Shown here: positions 8,493 through 17,808 of the stretch, piece by piece
Numbering within the stretch: the first letter of the stretch is position 1
Layout: every line of letters starts with the position of its first letter
Source of the DNA: Lacunisphaera sp.
GTDB taxonomy: Bacteria; Verrucomicrobiota; Verrucomicrobiia; Opitutales; Opitutaceae
DNA length: 53,081 nt
Reading direction: 5' to 3'
NCBI GenBank assembly: GCA_029945445.1
Contig: JAQSCO010000045.1
Span: forward strand, 1 to 53,081
Position numbers and translations under genes: made by a program
Notes under the pieces: generated by a model
Seen by the model: only the letters and a program-made list of their open reading frames with translations
Database searches by the model: none
What the model was told of the DNA's origin: nothing

Positions 8493-10190
8493 TTACTTGC
8501 CGCTCCCGGAATCCAAATCAGGTTGCCAAGGAGTTGGGCCGTCCGCCTTGGGGCGGAGAAATTTCGCGCCGGTCGCCCTATACCAGTCATGCAAGCGCGC
8601 ACGCATCGTCTCGACGCGGGTCGGCTCCTTGTCGGCCAGACTGTTCCTTTCCCCGATGTCATCCTTCAAATTATAAAGATCCACGGTCCCGGTTTCATAG
8701 CGCTCGACCAATTTCCAATCGCCCATGCGGACGGCGCCGCCGGGGAACCCGCCCTGATTGGAATAATGCGGGTAATGCCAGAACAGGGCATCGCGGTTTA
8801 GCAAACCGTTGCTTCGTAGAAGCGGCACTAGTGAAACGCCGTCCTGATGCTGTTTGGGCAGGAGCGGCAGTCCGGCGATATCCAGAAAAGTCGGATAGAA
8901 ATCCATGCTGATCACCGGCACCTCACATGTTGACCCAGACTTCGTGACTCCGGGCCAGCGCAGCAGCATTGGCTCGCGTATGCCGCCTTCATACACCCAG
9001 CCTTTGCCCCCGCGCAGTGGGAGATTGGAGGTTGGGGAGCCTTCGGCCGTGGATAAGCCCCCGTTGTCGGACATGAAGACCACCACGGTGTTTCTGGCGA
9101 GGCCCAGTTCTTCCAGCTTGTCGAGCACGCGGCCGATCTGCTCGTCCATCGCCTCGACCATCGCACCATAAACGGGATTCGCCTGCAGGATGCGCACCTC
9201 GCGTTTGGCTGGCCCCGGCCACACCTGTTCCTCTGGTCCGAACTCTGGTTGGCCGTCTGCCAACAATCGCTCTCGCTTGGCCTCGTATTTCCTTACCAAG
9301 TCCTCGCGCCCTTGCAGCGGGGCATGGACCGAGTAATAGGCAAGGTAGAGCAGGAAGGGTTTGTCCTTCGATTGTTCGATGATTTTGAGCGATTCGTCAG
9401 TCAACGCCTTGGGCAGGTGCGTGCCTTTGGGATAGGGCGGCAGACGGGGATTGTCGAACGGGGCAAAATAGCCACCCTTCGGCGACCCGGCCGCCCAGCC
9501 GCCGATGTTCACGTCGAACCCTTGATGCTCCGGCCAGTATTTCTCGTCCTCGCCGAGATGCCACTTGCCGACGAAGGCCGTCCCGTAGCCCTGCTGCTTC
9601 AACGCCTCGGCCAGCGTCACTTCCTCCAGCGGCATTGCTTCACTCAGCGGCGCGGGCTTGAAACGTCCCTCGCGCGTCGCCCCAAACCAATCGGTGCACG
9701 CATCGCGGGTGGGATATTTGCCGGTGAGAACGCTGAATCGCGTCGGGCTACAAACTGGATTGGCTGCATAGGCGTTCTTGAAATTCACACTCGAGCGCGC
9801 CAACCGGTCCAGATTCGGCGTCTCGTAAAAGCAATTCGGGTTGTTCGCCCCGATGTCCGCCCAGCCCAGATCATCCGCAAGGATAAAAATAAAATTGGGC
9901 TTTCTGGCTGGTGGGTTCGTTTCGGCCCAAACGTTTAGTGTGAGAGAAATTCCCACGAGCACCGTGCTCAAAGTTAAAAGGCCTTTTCTCGCCCCAATGA
10001 TCCGGTAAAAAATGTCCACCCCCCGGGAAGCCGCCCCCGCCTCGGACGAACTCTTCCCTTTCAGGACAGGCCGAGTATAAATCTGCGATGTTCGCGCAGC
10101 AGCTTGGCGCGAGCCTGAGGCGGAACAACAGACCGCGTGGATAACTTTGCCAACCACCTCAGCAGGTTTCTGTGGGTTAATCTTCATCAT
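8493..10190 (-). CDS. Sulfatase, FGly (Cys) type
   Basis: An alkaline-phosphatase-superfamily sulfatase. The metal-binding start is NFIFILADDLGWADIG. The active-site motif CSPTRFSVLTGK has a Cys (147 from this ATG) that must be converted to formylglycine. Further motifs are GKWHLGE, VVFMSDNGG and a C-terminal WKLVERYE. The ATG at 10190 directly follows the MFS stop at 10193, but residues 1-57 look non-coding. A GTG at 10019 gives a clean signal peptide (RIIGARKGLLTLSTVLVGIS), so the true start is probably 10019 (about 508 residues). Export to the periplasm fits hydrolysis of sulfate esters on imported oligosaccharides. No maturase gene is in the window. Confidence 0.9.
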   Translation of the reverse strand: MMKINPQKPAEVVGKVIHAVCCSASGSRQAAARTSQIYTRPVLKGKSSSEAGAASRGVDIFYRIIGARKGLLTLSTVLVGISLTLNVWAETNPPARKPNFIFILADDLGWADIGANNPNCFYETPNLDRLARSSVNFKNAYAANPVCSPTRFSVLTGKYPTRDACTDWFGATREGRFKPAPLSEAMPLEEVTLAEALKQQGYGTAFVGKWHLGEDEKYWPEHQGFDVNIGGWAAGSPKGGYFAPFDNPRLPPYPKGTHLPKALTDESLKIIEQSKDKPFLLYLAYYSVHAPLQGREDLVRKYEAKRERLLADGQPEFGPEEQVWPGPAKREVRILQANPVYGAMVEAMDEQIGRVLDKLEELGLARNTVVVFMSDNGGLSTAEGSPTSNLPLRGGKGWVYEGGIREPMLLRWPGVTKSGSTCEVPVISMDFYPTFLDIAGLPLLPKQHQDGVSLVPLLRSNGLLNRDALFWHYPHYSNQGGFPGGAVRMGDWKLVERYETGTVDLYNLKDDIGERNSLADKEPTRVETMRARLHDWYRATGAKFLRPKADGPTPWQPDLDSGSGK

Positions 10191-10192
10191 GT

Positions 10193-11491
10193 TTAAATGC
10201 GTGCGGTTGACTGCCCCCAAGGCTTCCGCGCGAAGAGCCAAATCAGAGCAAACGCCACCGGGTGCAATCCAATCATGGCGTAAAAGACCGGCCGATAGGA
10301 ATGGTGCGTCACGACCCATCCCACCGCTTCGTTCATCATAATCCCGCCCGCGGCACTCCCGGCCGCGATGAAGCCAAAAGCGGTTGCCAGGATCCGCTTG
10401 GGCACGAGGTCCACGATATAGGTGCTGATGCTGGACAACCAAGCCGTGTGGGCCAGCGCCACCAGCGCGGCAAAGGCGAACGACCCGCCCACCGTGGGGG
10501 TCAAGGCGATCAGGGGAGCGAACGGCACCAGGCACGCCGCGCCCAAAAGCACCCGCCGACGCGATGCCATCGACTCCGTGCCATGCTTTACGAACCATCC
10601 CGAAATAAATCCTGCCGCCAGAAATCCGACATCGGCCGCAAGATAAACCACCCAGATACGCGACAGCTGCCCCTGTTCGAGGTGGCGCTCGGTGTGCATG
10701 TATTTTGGCAGCCAGAAATTCAGAAAATACCAGACCGGGTCGGTCAGCAGCCGCGCAAACATCAGGGCCCACACCGCAGGATTGCGCAGGATCTCACTCC
10801 AACGCCTGCGCCAAGTCTGGTCTTTGGTCGCGCCATCATCCTGCTTTCGCTCCGTCAAAATTAAAGCGCGCTCTTCCTCGGTCAGCCACCTGTGCTCCTC
10901 GGGCTTACGATAGATCCACAGCCACAGAGCCACAAAACCAAGGCCGAACAAGGGCGTGACGGCAAAGACGCCGCGCCACCCCAAATGACCGGCCAGCCCG
11001 ACCACCAGCAAGGGTGCGATCACCGCGCCAAGGGCTCCCCCCACCGAATAGATCCCCACGGCAATGCCGCGATCCTTCGCGGGAAACCATTCGGCGACCA
11101 CCTTGGGCGAGGCCGTGTAGCCCCCCGCCTCGCCCAGACCCAACATAAAACGAGAGATCCCCAGGCTCCCGACCCCACGCGCGAAACCGGTCAGGGAATT
11201 AGCCACGGCCCACCAACCGACAAAAAGCGCCAGGGAGATGCGTGCACCCAGCCAATCCACCAGCCAGCCAGAGCAAAGGTAGGCGATCGTGTAGGCGACC
11301 ATGAAGAAGCTCATCACGTGGCCGTATTGCTGGTCGCTGATCCCCAGATCCTCCTGGATGCTGGGGGCGAGCACGGCCACGGTATTCCGATCCAGATAGT
11401 TCAGGATGGAGGCAAGCAGCAGCAAGCCGGCGATCCACCAGCGGAAGTGGCGGATCTTGAAGGATGGAGTGACTGGTGCGGCGACGCTCAA
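10193..11491 (-). CDS. MFS transporter, anion:cation symporter (hexuronate/galactonate-like)
   Basis: The protein has 432 residues and 12 predicted membrane helices. ILNYLDRNTVAVLAP in helix 1, the GWLVDWLGAR loop 2-3 motif and FMLGLGEAGGYTASPKVVAEW place it in the anion:cation symporter family, which includes ExuT and DgoT. These import hexuronates or aldonates with H+. The start is TTG at 11491, supported by GGGAGG 4 nt upstream, one of the few clear Shine-Dalgarno sites in the window. It is the first gene of the operon ending at 3239, so it likely imports an acidic sugar released by the encoded enzymes. The exact substrate is inference. Confidence 0.85.
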   Translation of the reverse strand: MSVAAPVTPSFKIRHFRWWIAGLLLLASILNYLDRNTVAVLAPSIQEDLGISDQQYGHVMSFFMVAYTIAYLCSGWLVDWLGARISLALFVGWWAVANSLTGFARGVGSLGISRFMLGLGEAGGYTASPKVVAEWFPAKDRGIAVGIYSVGGALGAVIAPLLVVGLAGHLGWRGVFAVTPLFGLGFVALWLWIYRKPEEHRWLTEEERALILTERKQDDGATKDQTWRRRWSEILRNPAVWALMFARLLTDPVWYFLNFWLPKYMHTERHLEQGQLSRIWVVYLAADVGFLAAGFISGWFVKHGTESMASRRRVLLGAACLVPFAPLIALTPTVGGSFAFAALVALAHTAWLSSISTYIVDLVPKRILATAFGFIAAGSAAGGIMMNEAVGWVVTHHSYRPVFYAMIGLHPVAFALIWLFARKPWGQSTARI

Positions 11492-11768
11492 TTGTCCTCC
11501 CGGGAGTTCCAGGTGAATTGCGGCAAAAGCAAATTCCAGCGCTCACCCGTCGGGCCGGCCCCGCGAACATTCTGCGTCTTCATCTCGATTCTGCCGCGTA
11601 AATGTTGGTGCATGCATATCCCGTTGCCGGGCGCCATGGCGCCAGCCGCTTCCCGCGATCCGCTACACCCCGGGCGGATAATGTTTAGAGATTCCATGCG
11701 GCACGCTCTCAGGAAGACGCCACTCCATTGCTGCGTCGGATATACTTCGCACATCAGCGGGATTCGGC
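11492..11768. other. Intergenic leader of the MFS operon
   Basis: This 277-nt gap separates the MFS start from the end of the next sulfatase gene, both on the minus strand, so it should hold the MFS operon promoter. On the minus strand 11664-11680 reads ATCCGCCCGGGGTGTAG, resembling the G-run boxes at 14459 and 21323, but no -10 element lies at the expected distance. No ORF, RNA gene or terminator is convincing. Confidence 0.4.
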
Positions 11769-13280
11769 TTAATGTGGAGAAGTTGTCTCCTTCGTTGACA
11801 CCATCCGCGGGACCTCGCTCCCCACCGGTTGCACGAGCGGGAACTGCGCATCATAGAGATTCAGCTGCCGACGTTTCCACTCCGCACCTTCGAGTGTGAC
11901 CGGATGGGGCAGCCGCACGTCCCAATCGCCCAGGCGGGCCAGCAGGGTTTTGGTACGCTCAAGGTTTTGCAGGGCGACGTCGTGCTGCTCGGAAATATCC
12001 GAACGCAGATTGAACAGCAGCGGCAGCCGGTCGGGCAGCCGCACGAGCTTCCAATCGCCATCGCGAATGGCCGCGCTGACGGTGAACCGCCATTTCAATT
12101 CGTGGTGCGGCGCCGAGTTGTCGCGGCCGGTCAGGTGTGCCATCAGATCCGTGCCCGCCAAGCCCGCGAACTGCGGCTCCGCGGCGCCCGCCAACCGCAG
12201 AAACGTCGGCGTCAGATCCAGCGAGCTGATCACCTGGTCGTAGATTTTCCCTGCGGGCAGACGGCCCGGCCAGCTGAAGACGAAGGGCACCCTCATTCCT
12301 CCCTCAAGCAGCATGCCCTTCTGCCCGTTGAGCGGGGCGTTGAGCGAGGCGTTTTGGTCGACTGGCCCGCCGTTGTCGCTGAGGAAGACGAGGAGAGTCT
12401 TCTCCGCGAGGCCCGCGGCCTGCACCGCGTCGAGCAACCGCCCGATCTGGTCGTCGAGCCGGGCCACCATCGCGCAGTAGGTGCGCCGATTCTTGTCCGG
12501 GATGAAGGCAAAGCGCCCGAGGTCCTCCTCGCGGGCGTTCATGGGCGCGTGGGGGGCGTTATAGGCGACGTAGAGAAAAAACGGGTGCGCCCGGTGCCGT
12601 TGAATGAACGCGATGCTCTGGTCGGTGATGTTGTCAGTCAGGTAGGTGATGGCTCCGACCGGGCCGAAGTTGCATTCGATGTCGGGCTCTGGTCGGCCTG
12701 GGACGGCAGGAAAATAGCGGTGCCCGCCCCCGAGAAATCCCCAGAATTCATCGAAGCCGCGGCGCAGGGGGTGGAATTGCGGCCGGTCGCCCAGATGCCA
12801 TTTGCCGATGAGGCCGGTGACATAACCCGCCGTGTGCAACCGGTCGGCCATGGTTCGCTCCGTGACCGGCAGGCCGTTGTAGTCCGGGTCGAACCCAGGT
12901 TGAGTGTTGCTCAGGTTGTTGTCGTAGCCGAACTCGACTTGATTGCGGCCGGTCAACAGTCCCGCTCGAGACGGGCTGCAGACCGGCGCCGAAACATAAC
13001 CTTGGGCGCAGACCACGCCGGAGGCGGCCAGCCGGTCGAGATTGGGCGTAGGGATTTGCTTGCTGCCTTGGAAACCGACGTCGCCGTAACCGAGGTCATC
13101 GGCGAGGATCAGAATAATATTTGTCCGGGGCTCAGTGGCTGCGTCCGCCCTCGCGTGTGGCACGGCCGCCGTGGATAAGATCGCCCAACACGCAAGCCAC
13201 CGGGGCAGCCCCATCAACCGCCCCGGATTTGCGACCGAGCAATCCCCTCTCCGTCTGGGGTCGACCGGTTTCATGCTCAT
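11769..13280 (-). CDS. Sulfatase, FGly (Cys) type, secreted
   Basis: The protein has 503 residues. A signal peptide (hydrophobic WLACWAILSTAAVPHARA, residues about 28-45) precedes the sulfatase core NIILILADDLGYGDVGF. The FGly motif is CSPSRAGLLTGR with Cys101. GKWHLGDRP, LVFLSDNGGP and a C-terminal DGDWKLVRLP complete the family pattern. It would hydrolyse sulfate esters in the periplasm; the position specificity is not evident. Its ATG overlaps the TGA of the upstream GH43 gene by 4 nt (ATGA), a sign of translational coupling, so both are driven by the promoter at 14430-14475. Confidence 0.92.
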   Translation of the reverse strand: MSMKPVDPRRRGDCSVANPGRLMGLPRWLACWAILSTAAVPHARADAATEPRTNIILILADDLGYGDVGFQGSKQIPTPNLDRLAASGVVCAQGYVSAPVCSPSRAGLLTGRNQVEFGYDNNLSNTQPGFDPDYNGLPVTERTMADRLHTAGYVTGLIGKWHLGDRPQFHPLRRGFDEFWGFLGGGHRYFPAVPGRPEPDIECNFGPVGAITYLTDNITDQSIAFIQRHRAHPFFLYVAYNAPHAPMNAREEDLGRFAFIPDKNRRTYCAMVARLDDQIGRLLDAVQAAGLAEKTLLVFLSDNGGPVDQNASLNAPLNGQKGMLLEGGMRVPFVFSWPGRLPAGKIYDQVISSLDLTPTFLRLAGAAEPQFAGLAGTDLMAHLTGRDNSAPHHELKWRFTVSAAIRDGDWKLVRLPDRLPLLFNLRSDISEQHDVALQNLERTKTLLARLGDWDVRLPHPVTLEGAEWKRRQLNLYDAQFPLVQPVGSEVPRMVSTKETTSPH

Positions 13281-14377
13281 TCAGGCAGGGTCCACCGATA
13301 TTGCCAGCTCACGAGCAACTTCCCTTCGGCGTCAAACTCGACCGGCAGCCAGACATAGAGCGAATCCTGCAGGTTCCATTTGTTCCAACGATCGAACATC
13401 GCGATAAACCGGCCCGGTCGGCCGGCGACGGGCAAGACATAGTTGCTTTGGCATCCAAAGGTGAGTTCGGCTCCCGGGCCTTGGCACGGATTTCCCAGTT
13501 CGCGCCACGGACCGAAGATCGAATCGGCCACGGCGGAGCGTCCGGGATTCGGATCCCATCCGGTGGTGCCGGAGCCGATCATATAATATTTGCCGTTATG
13601 CTTGAATATCGCGGGCGCTTCCCACGCCTTGCCGATGTGAATCCGGGCGTATTTCCCGGCCGGGCGCAGATAATCATCGCTCAGCTGCGACACGTGCATG
13701 GTCTGGTTCGATTCGGAGGCGTAGAACTGGTAGGCCGTGCCGTCGTCATCGACGAAGACCGTCATGTCGCGCGCCATCTGGCCGCCCTCCAAATCACGGG
13801 CCAGCAGGTTGCGGGGAGAAGGCTTCAGGTCTTCCTCGGTCGCGTTCAATGGGCGGGCCCCGGCGTTGGGACGGAAGCTGCCCAGGTATTTAAACGGCCC
13901 GGCGGGCGTATCGCTCACGGCGACACCCGAGCGCGCGGCCGCGTAGTTCGGGCTGTCCTGATGAAACCACATCACGAACTTCTTGGTGCGGACGTTGTAG
14001 ATGACCTTTGGGCGCTCGATGACGTTTTCGGCGGCGAGATCATGGTCGGGATCCTGGGCGTTCGAAGGCAGGGCCAGGCCCTCGTTCTTCCAAGTGACAA
14101 GGTCAGTCGAAGAATAACACGAGACTCCACCGGCGATCACCCGCGTGCCACCCCAGGCCTTGTTCACCTTGGGCAGGTAGGTCAGCCCCTCCTTGAACTC
14201 GCCATACCAGTAGTAGATCCCCTCGTGGAAAAGCATGCCGCCGCCATGGGCGTTGATGATCTGGCCGTTCGTATCCCGCCAGATCGTGCCGGGTTCGACT
14301 ACGCGCGCGCCGGCGGGGGCGGCGGCCAGCAAAACAAGACCACACACGATACCTGTAGCCACGAAGAGATTTTTCAT
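13277..14377 (-). CDS. Secreted glycoside hydrolase family 43 (exo-galactanase-like subfamily)
   Basis: The protein has 366 residues from the ATG at 14377; an upstream in-frame TTG at 14395 is less likely. The signal peptide is KNLFVATGIVCGLVLLAAAP. A five-bladed propeller follows with DTNGQIINAHGGGMLFHEG and YYWYGEFKEG in blade 1, ERPKVIYN in the centre and KAWEAPAIFKHNGKYYMIG near the third acidic residue. NAHGGG plus YYWYGE is typical of GH43 subfamilies containing exo-beta-1,3-galactanases (subfamily 24) and relatives (34). This fits the galK-galT-galE genes 14 kb away. No carbohydrate-binding module is attached. It heads a two-gene unit with the sulfatase. Confidence 0.85.
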   Translation of the reverse strand: MKNLFVATGIVCGLVLLAAAPAGARVVEPGTIWRDTNGQIINAHGGGMLFHEGIYYWYGEFKEGLTYLPKVNKAWGGTRVIAGGVSCYSSTDLVTWKNEGLALPSNAQDPDHDLAAENVIERPKVIYNVRTKKFVMWFHQDSPNYAAARSGVAVSDTPAGPFKYLGSFRPNAGARPLNATEEDLKPSPRNLLARDLEGGQMARDMTVFVDDDGTAYQFYASESNQTMHVSQLSDDYLRPAGKYARIHIGKAWEAPAIFKHNGKYYMIGSGTTGWDPNPGRSAVADSIFGPWRELGNPCQGPGAELTFGCQSNYVLPVAGRPGRFIAMFDRWNKWNLQDSLYVWLPVEFDAEGKLLVSWQYRWTLPE

Positions 14378-14429
14378 ATGCAAGAAAAGGGACAAAGCAT
14401 GCCGGCGCGCGGGCGACGGATTGCTGCTG

Positions 14430-14475
14430 AAGATAGCAACTGTGCCGGCGGAAAACTACCCCCCGTAAGGGGGGG
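14430..14475 (-). promoter_or_regulatory. Promoter with C/G-run palindrome, GH43-sulfatase unit
   Basis: On the minus strand a palindrome CCCCCCC-TTAC-GGGGGG (14475 down to 14459) is followed by TAG. The -10 element TGC-TATCTT has its hexamer at 14435-14430. The last G of the run is 24 nt from the first T of the -10, so the box overlaps the -35 position, as expected for an activator that contacts RNA polymerase. The predicted start lies about 45 nt before the GH43 ATG. The box begins 8 nt after the stop codon of the beta-helix gene. The same arrangement occurs at 21323, 24277 and 25934. Confidence 0.6.
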
Positions 14476-14483
14476 ATTTGCGC

Positions 14484-16106
14484 TCAACGCAGTTCGATCG
14501 CGCCCAGATCCGGTGCGCCGACCACGGGCTGTCCGAAAATATCCTCGGCCACCTCCAGGCCCAAGGTCAGGCCGATCTCGTCGCCGGGGATGAATGGAAT
14601 CTTGATGCCCCGATCCTTGACGAGCGCCCGGTTACGCGGGGTATAGTCCGTCAGCGCGAGACCGCCCGGCTGCGCGAAGGACGGATCACCGAGGAGCGGG
14701 GCCGTGTCCTGCAGGCCGAGACCTTCCGGCCAGTTGTCGGCGCGCAAGAAAAGATTGTTCGCAAAGAACACGCGCTCCCCTGCCCGTTCCGCAACCCGTT
14801 CGTCGGGCGCTTGGTCGCCGGCGACGCGAGAACTGCGTCCCACGAGGCAGAAGATATTGTTGGCGATCAGCACGCCGGCGGCCGTGGGGGCGATGGCAAA
14901 CTTCGCCTCGATGTCCGCCCCGACGTAGATCGTGTTGTTGTAGAAGTAGGAGTTGAAAGGACCGCGCGGCGGCTGGCCCGAGCCGACAAAACCGCTCAGC
15001 CAAAAGACCTTGCCCTCCTGAAAGGCGCCGTTGCGTCCTTTCACCCGGCGACCGTCATCCACGCTGATGTTGTAGCGGTAGGCGCAATTGAAATTGTCCC
15101 CGAGAATTTCACAGAAGCCGCCGGCATTGCGGGCGCTGAGGTTGTATTGCACGATGACATTGCGACAGTGGTAATCGACATGGACTCCCGCGGAATCGCC
15201 CGGGCCGTTGGCATTGGTGAACCGGCTGCGCTCGATCACCACATCCCGGGTGCTCCACGTCCAAAGCCCGCTGCCGCGGCCCCAGTTGCGCGTATCCCCC
15301 GTGCTGCCGGAATGGTCCACGGTCAGGTTCGCGAATCGCCCACCGGTGACGCCCGACAGCTGGATGCCCGGACCGCCGCTGTTGGAAACCACCACATTTT
15401 CCACGAGCACGTCGCGAATTCCGTCCACGGGAGCCGTGAATTTCAGGCCGGTATGGTCGACGCGGTCGATGACACAGTCGCGGATCGTGATGCCACGCAA
15501 AACCGCCTGGCCGGGGCGAACGATAAAACGGATCCCCCAGCCGTAGCGGCCGTTGCCGTTCGCCGTCTTCACCTCGGCCGCCGGACGCACGAAGCCCGGC
15601 TGCTCAAATGAAACCGACTTCACGAGCAGCCGGTTTAGGACAATGCCGGGATACTCGCCTGCACCGTCAACCTCGACCAGCAAGCCGCACCGCATGTCGC
15701 CAACCGGCGCACCGCCGTCGGCGGTGAGGGCCAGGTTCTCCACGCGGACATGGCGGCAATTCTTGAGGCCCAGCGCACCCGGCGTGCCGCGACCGTCCAT
15801 CAGGGCGGTGGCGCGCGGGTCGACCCCGGGGCGTGGGTAGCTGCCGATCACGATCGGCGCCGCCGCCGTGCCCGCCAGGGACTCGAAATACAGGCGGCCG
15901 GTGTGCCGCACGCCGGCGGCGAGCAATAGCTGGTCGCCCGCGCGCAACTCCGCCTGTTGCGCACGTTTTAGGGTGCGCCAGGGATGCTCGGTGCTCGTGC
16001 CGGCCGCTTGATCGTCTCCTGCCCCCGGATCGACAAAAAACGTCACCGCGTGGAGGGCACCGGCCACCAGCAGGTAACCGGCGAGAGCGCGAAGTCCGTG
16101 CTTCAT
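14484..16106 (-). CDS. Secreted right-handed parallel beta-helix protein
   Basis: The protein has 540 residues from the ATG at 16106; the in-frame extension further upstream overlaps the sulfatase gene and is not coding. The signal peptide is HGLRALAGYLLVAGALHA. It begins like a pectate-lyase-type beta-helix (FVDPGAGDDQAAGTSTEHPW, then RTLKRAQQAELRAGDQLLL). Repeated short coils follow, such as VRVENLALTADGG, IRDCVIDRVDHTGLKF and VVIERSRFTNANGPGD. It may be a polysaccharide lyase, an isomerase or a non-catalytic glycan binder. No family-specific catalytic residues are recognised, so no activity is assigned. It is the third gene of the TonB receptor unit. Confidence 0.8.
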   Translation of the reverse strand: MKHGLRALAGYLLVAGALHAVTFFVDPGAGDDQAAGTSTEHPWRTLKRAQQAELRAGDQLLLAAGVRHTGRLYFESLAGTAAAPIVIGSYPRPGVDPRATALMDGRGTPGALGLKNCRHVRVENLALTADGGAPVGDMRCGLLVEVDGAGEYPGIVLNRLLVKSVSFEQPGFVRPAAEVKTANGNGRYGWGIRFIVRPGQAVLRGITIRDCVIDRVDHTGLKFTAPVDGIRDVLVENVVVSNSGGPGIQLSGVTGGRFANLTVDHSGSTGDTRNWGRGSGLWTWSTRDVVIERSRFTNANGPGDSAGVHVDYHCRNVIVQYNLSARNAGGFCEILGDNFNCAYRYNISVDDGRRVKGRNGAFQEGKVFWLSGFVGSGQPPRGPFNSYFYNNTIYVGADIEAKFAIAPTAAGVLIANNIFCLVGRSSRVAGDQAPDERVAERAGERVFFANNLFLRADNWPEGLGLQDTAPLLGDPSFAQPGGLALTDYTPRNRALVKDRGIKIPFIPGDEIGLTLGLEVAEDIFGQPVVGAPDLGAIELR

Positions 16107-16161
16107 GTGAGGAGTGGCGGTGGCGGTCCCAACGAGAACAAGACTGCCTGTTGCCGCCGAG

Positions 16162-17775
16162 CTAATGGGAAACTTGCCGGCGTATGTCCTCGAGACGCTG
16201 GCGCAGCTCGGCCGCCTTCTCCGGGAACTTGGCGATGACATTGACCTGTTCCGCCGGATCGTCGTGCAGATTGAACAACAGGGGTGATGGGATCCGGTTG
16301 CCCACGAATCGATCGTCAGAAGGATTGGCTCCGCCCACCGCAGTCGCCTCGCCGTGCTGGGTGGCCGGGATGTATTTCCAATCGCCCGCCCGCAGGGCCA
16401 GCGTGTCGGAAATGCCGTGCAGCACGGTGTGATCGCGCAAATCCGCCGTGGTCCCGCCGAGCAGAACGGAAGCAAGATCGAGGCTGTCGGGCGAGTCCTT
16501 GGGCGAGATTTTCGCCCCGCCAATATCACCCAGCGTAGCAGTCAGATCCACCAGGCTGAACATCTGCTCTGAGACCCGCGGCGAAATGTGCCCGGGCCAG
16601 CGGGCGATCAGCGGCACGCGGCAGCCACCCTCGTAGACGAGGTATTTCCAGCCCCGCAGACCGCCGGCCGGGCGATGGTCCTTCACGCTTTCCTTGGCCC
16701 CGTCGAAGTAGCCGTCGAACAGAACCGGACCGTTGTCACTGCTGAAGATCACCAAGGTGTCCTCGGCCAGATGAAGCCGATCAAGCGCCTGGAGGATCTC
16801 GCCGGCCGCCCAGTCCATCTGCTGGATAACGTCGCCCCGCACGCCGACCTCGCTGGTGCCGACGAAGGGCGGCTCGGCCACGCGGGGCACATGCGGCTCA
16901 AAGAGTCCCACATAGAGGAAGAACGGTTTGTCGCCGTGCGACTCGAGGAATTGGACGGATTTTTTCACGACCGTGCTGGCGAGTTCTTCGTCCTTGAAGC
17001 GGGCGGATTTGCCGCCCTGCATGGATCCGATGCGGCTGATACCGTTGATGATCGTGCCGGAGTGCTGCTTGTCCGCGCGCTGGCGCAGCATCTCGGGATG
17101 AGCGAGGCCGGTGGGCTCGTCGCCGAGGTCATGCTCGTAGCTGACCTTGATCGGGTCGGCCGGATCAAGTCCGACCACCCGGTCGTTCTCGATCCACACC
17201 GAGGGCACGCGGTCCACCGTGGCCGGGATGATGTGGCAATAGTTGAAGCCCACCTCGAGAGGACCGGGGGCGATGCGGGCGTTGAAGTCAACCGTTGTGC
17301 GTCCGTCGCCCAATCCCAGGTGCCACTTGCCGATCGCGCCGGTGAAATAGCCGGCGCGGCGCAGCGCTTCCGGCAGCGTCACGCGTCCCGGCTCGATCGA
17401 GAGGGGGGCGTCTCCCGGCAGGATCCCTGTGCGCTTGGCCGGCTGCCGCCAGGCATACTCACCGGTAAAAAGCGAGTAGCGGGTCGGCGTGCAGGTTGAC
17501 GATGGCGCATACCCACGGGTGAAGCGCACCCCGGCGGCGGCGAGCCGGTCGACGTTGGGCGTCTTGATCCGCGTGGCGCCGTAGCAACCGAGGTCGCCAT
17601 AGCCGAGGTCGTCGGCGACGATGACGAGGATGTTGGGCCGGTGGGTCACGGCCGGGGCGGCAGCCGGGCCGGAAAGTACCATGAGCCCGAGCACGCTGCC
17701 GCCGATGACGACCATCCGGCGCGACCTGCGCGCCGCTGATTGGGAGGCGGCGAGCAGGTTGGGCAGTCGGCTCAT
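16162..17775 (-). CDS. Sulfatase, FGly (Cys) type, secreted
   Basis: The protein has 537 residues from the ATG at 17775; a TTG five codons upstream is a less likely start. A positively charged region (RRSRR) and the hydrophobic VVIGGSVLGLMVLSGPAAA form a signal peptide. The core motifs are NILVIVADDLGYGDLGCYG, CTPTRYSLFTGEYAWR (FGly Cys95), GKWHLGLGDG and LVIFSSDNGPV. GEYAWR after the FGly motif resembles arylsulfatase A-like members. It starts 33 nt after the TonB receptor stop and precedes the beta-helix gene, so the three are cotranscribed. The product should act on sulfated oligosaccharide taken up by the receptor. Confidence 0.92.
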   Translation of the reverse strand: MSRLPNLLAASQSAARRSRRMVVIGGSVLGLMVLSGPAAAPAVTHRPNILVIVADDLGYGDLGCYGATRIKTPNVDRLAAAGVRFTRGYAPSSTCTPTRYSLFTGEYAWRQPAKRTGILPGDAPLSIEPGRVTLPEALRRAGYFTGAIGKWHLGLGDGRTTVDFNARIAPGPLEVGFNYCHIIPATVDRVPSVWIENDRVVGLDPADPIKVSYEHDLGDEPTGLAHPEMLRQRADKQHSGTIINGISRIGSMQGGKSARFKDEELASTVVKKSVQFLESHGDKPFFLYVGLFEPHVPRVAEPPFVGTSEVGVRGDVIQQMDWAAGEILQALDRLHLAEDTLVIFSSDNGPVLFDGYFDGAKESVKDHRPAGGLRGWKYLVYEGGCRVPLIARWPGHISPRVSEQMFSLVDLTATLGDIGGAKISPKDSPDSLDLASVLLGGTTADLRDHTVLHGISDTLALRAGDWKYIPATQHGEATAVGGANPSDDRFVGNRIPSPLLFNLHDDPAEQVNVIAKFPEKAAELRQRLEDIRRQVSH

Positions 17776-17808
17776 GTCGAAGTGGCCCAAGGATGCCGCA
17801 CGCTGGAA

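Noticed and set aside
10191..10772. N-terminal extension of the sulfatase frame to 10772
   Set aside because: It lies over the MFS transporter gene in another frame and has no family similarity.
11664..11680. A fifth G-run box upstream of the MFS operon (ATCCGCCCGGGGTGTAG on the minus strand)
   Set aside because: The box resembles the others, but no TAnnnT element lies 23-25 nt downstream and the gene start is about 175 nt away, so it is not counted.
16107..16529. N-terminal extension of the beta-helix frame
   Set aside because: It overlaps the sulfatase gene and encodes proline/arginine-rich nonsense; the signal peptide begins at 16106.
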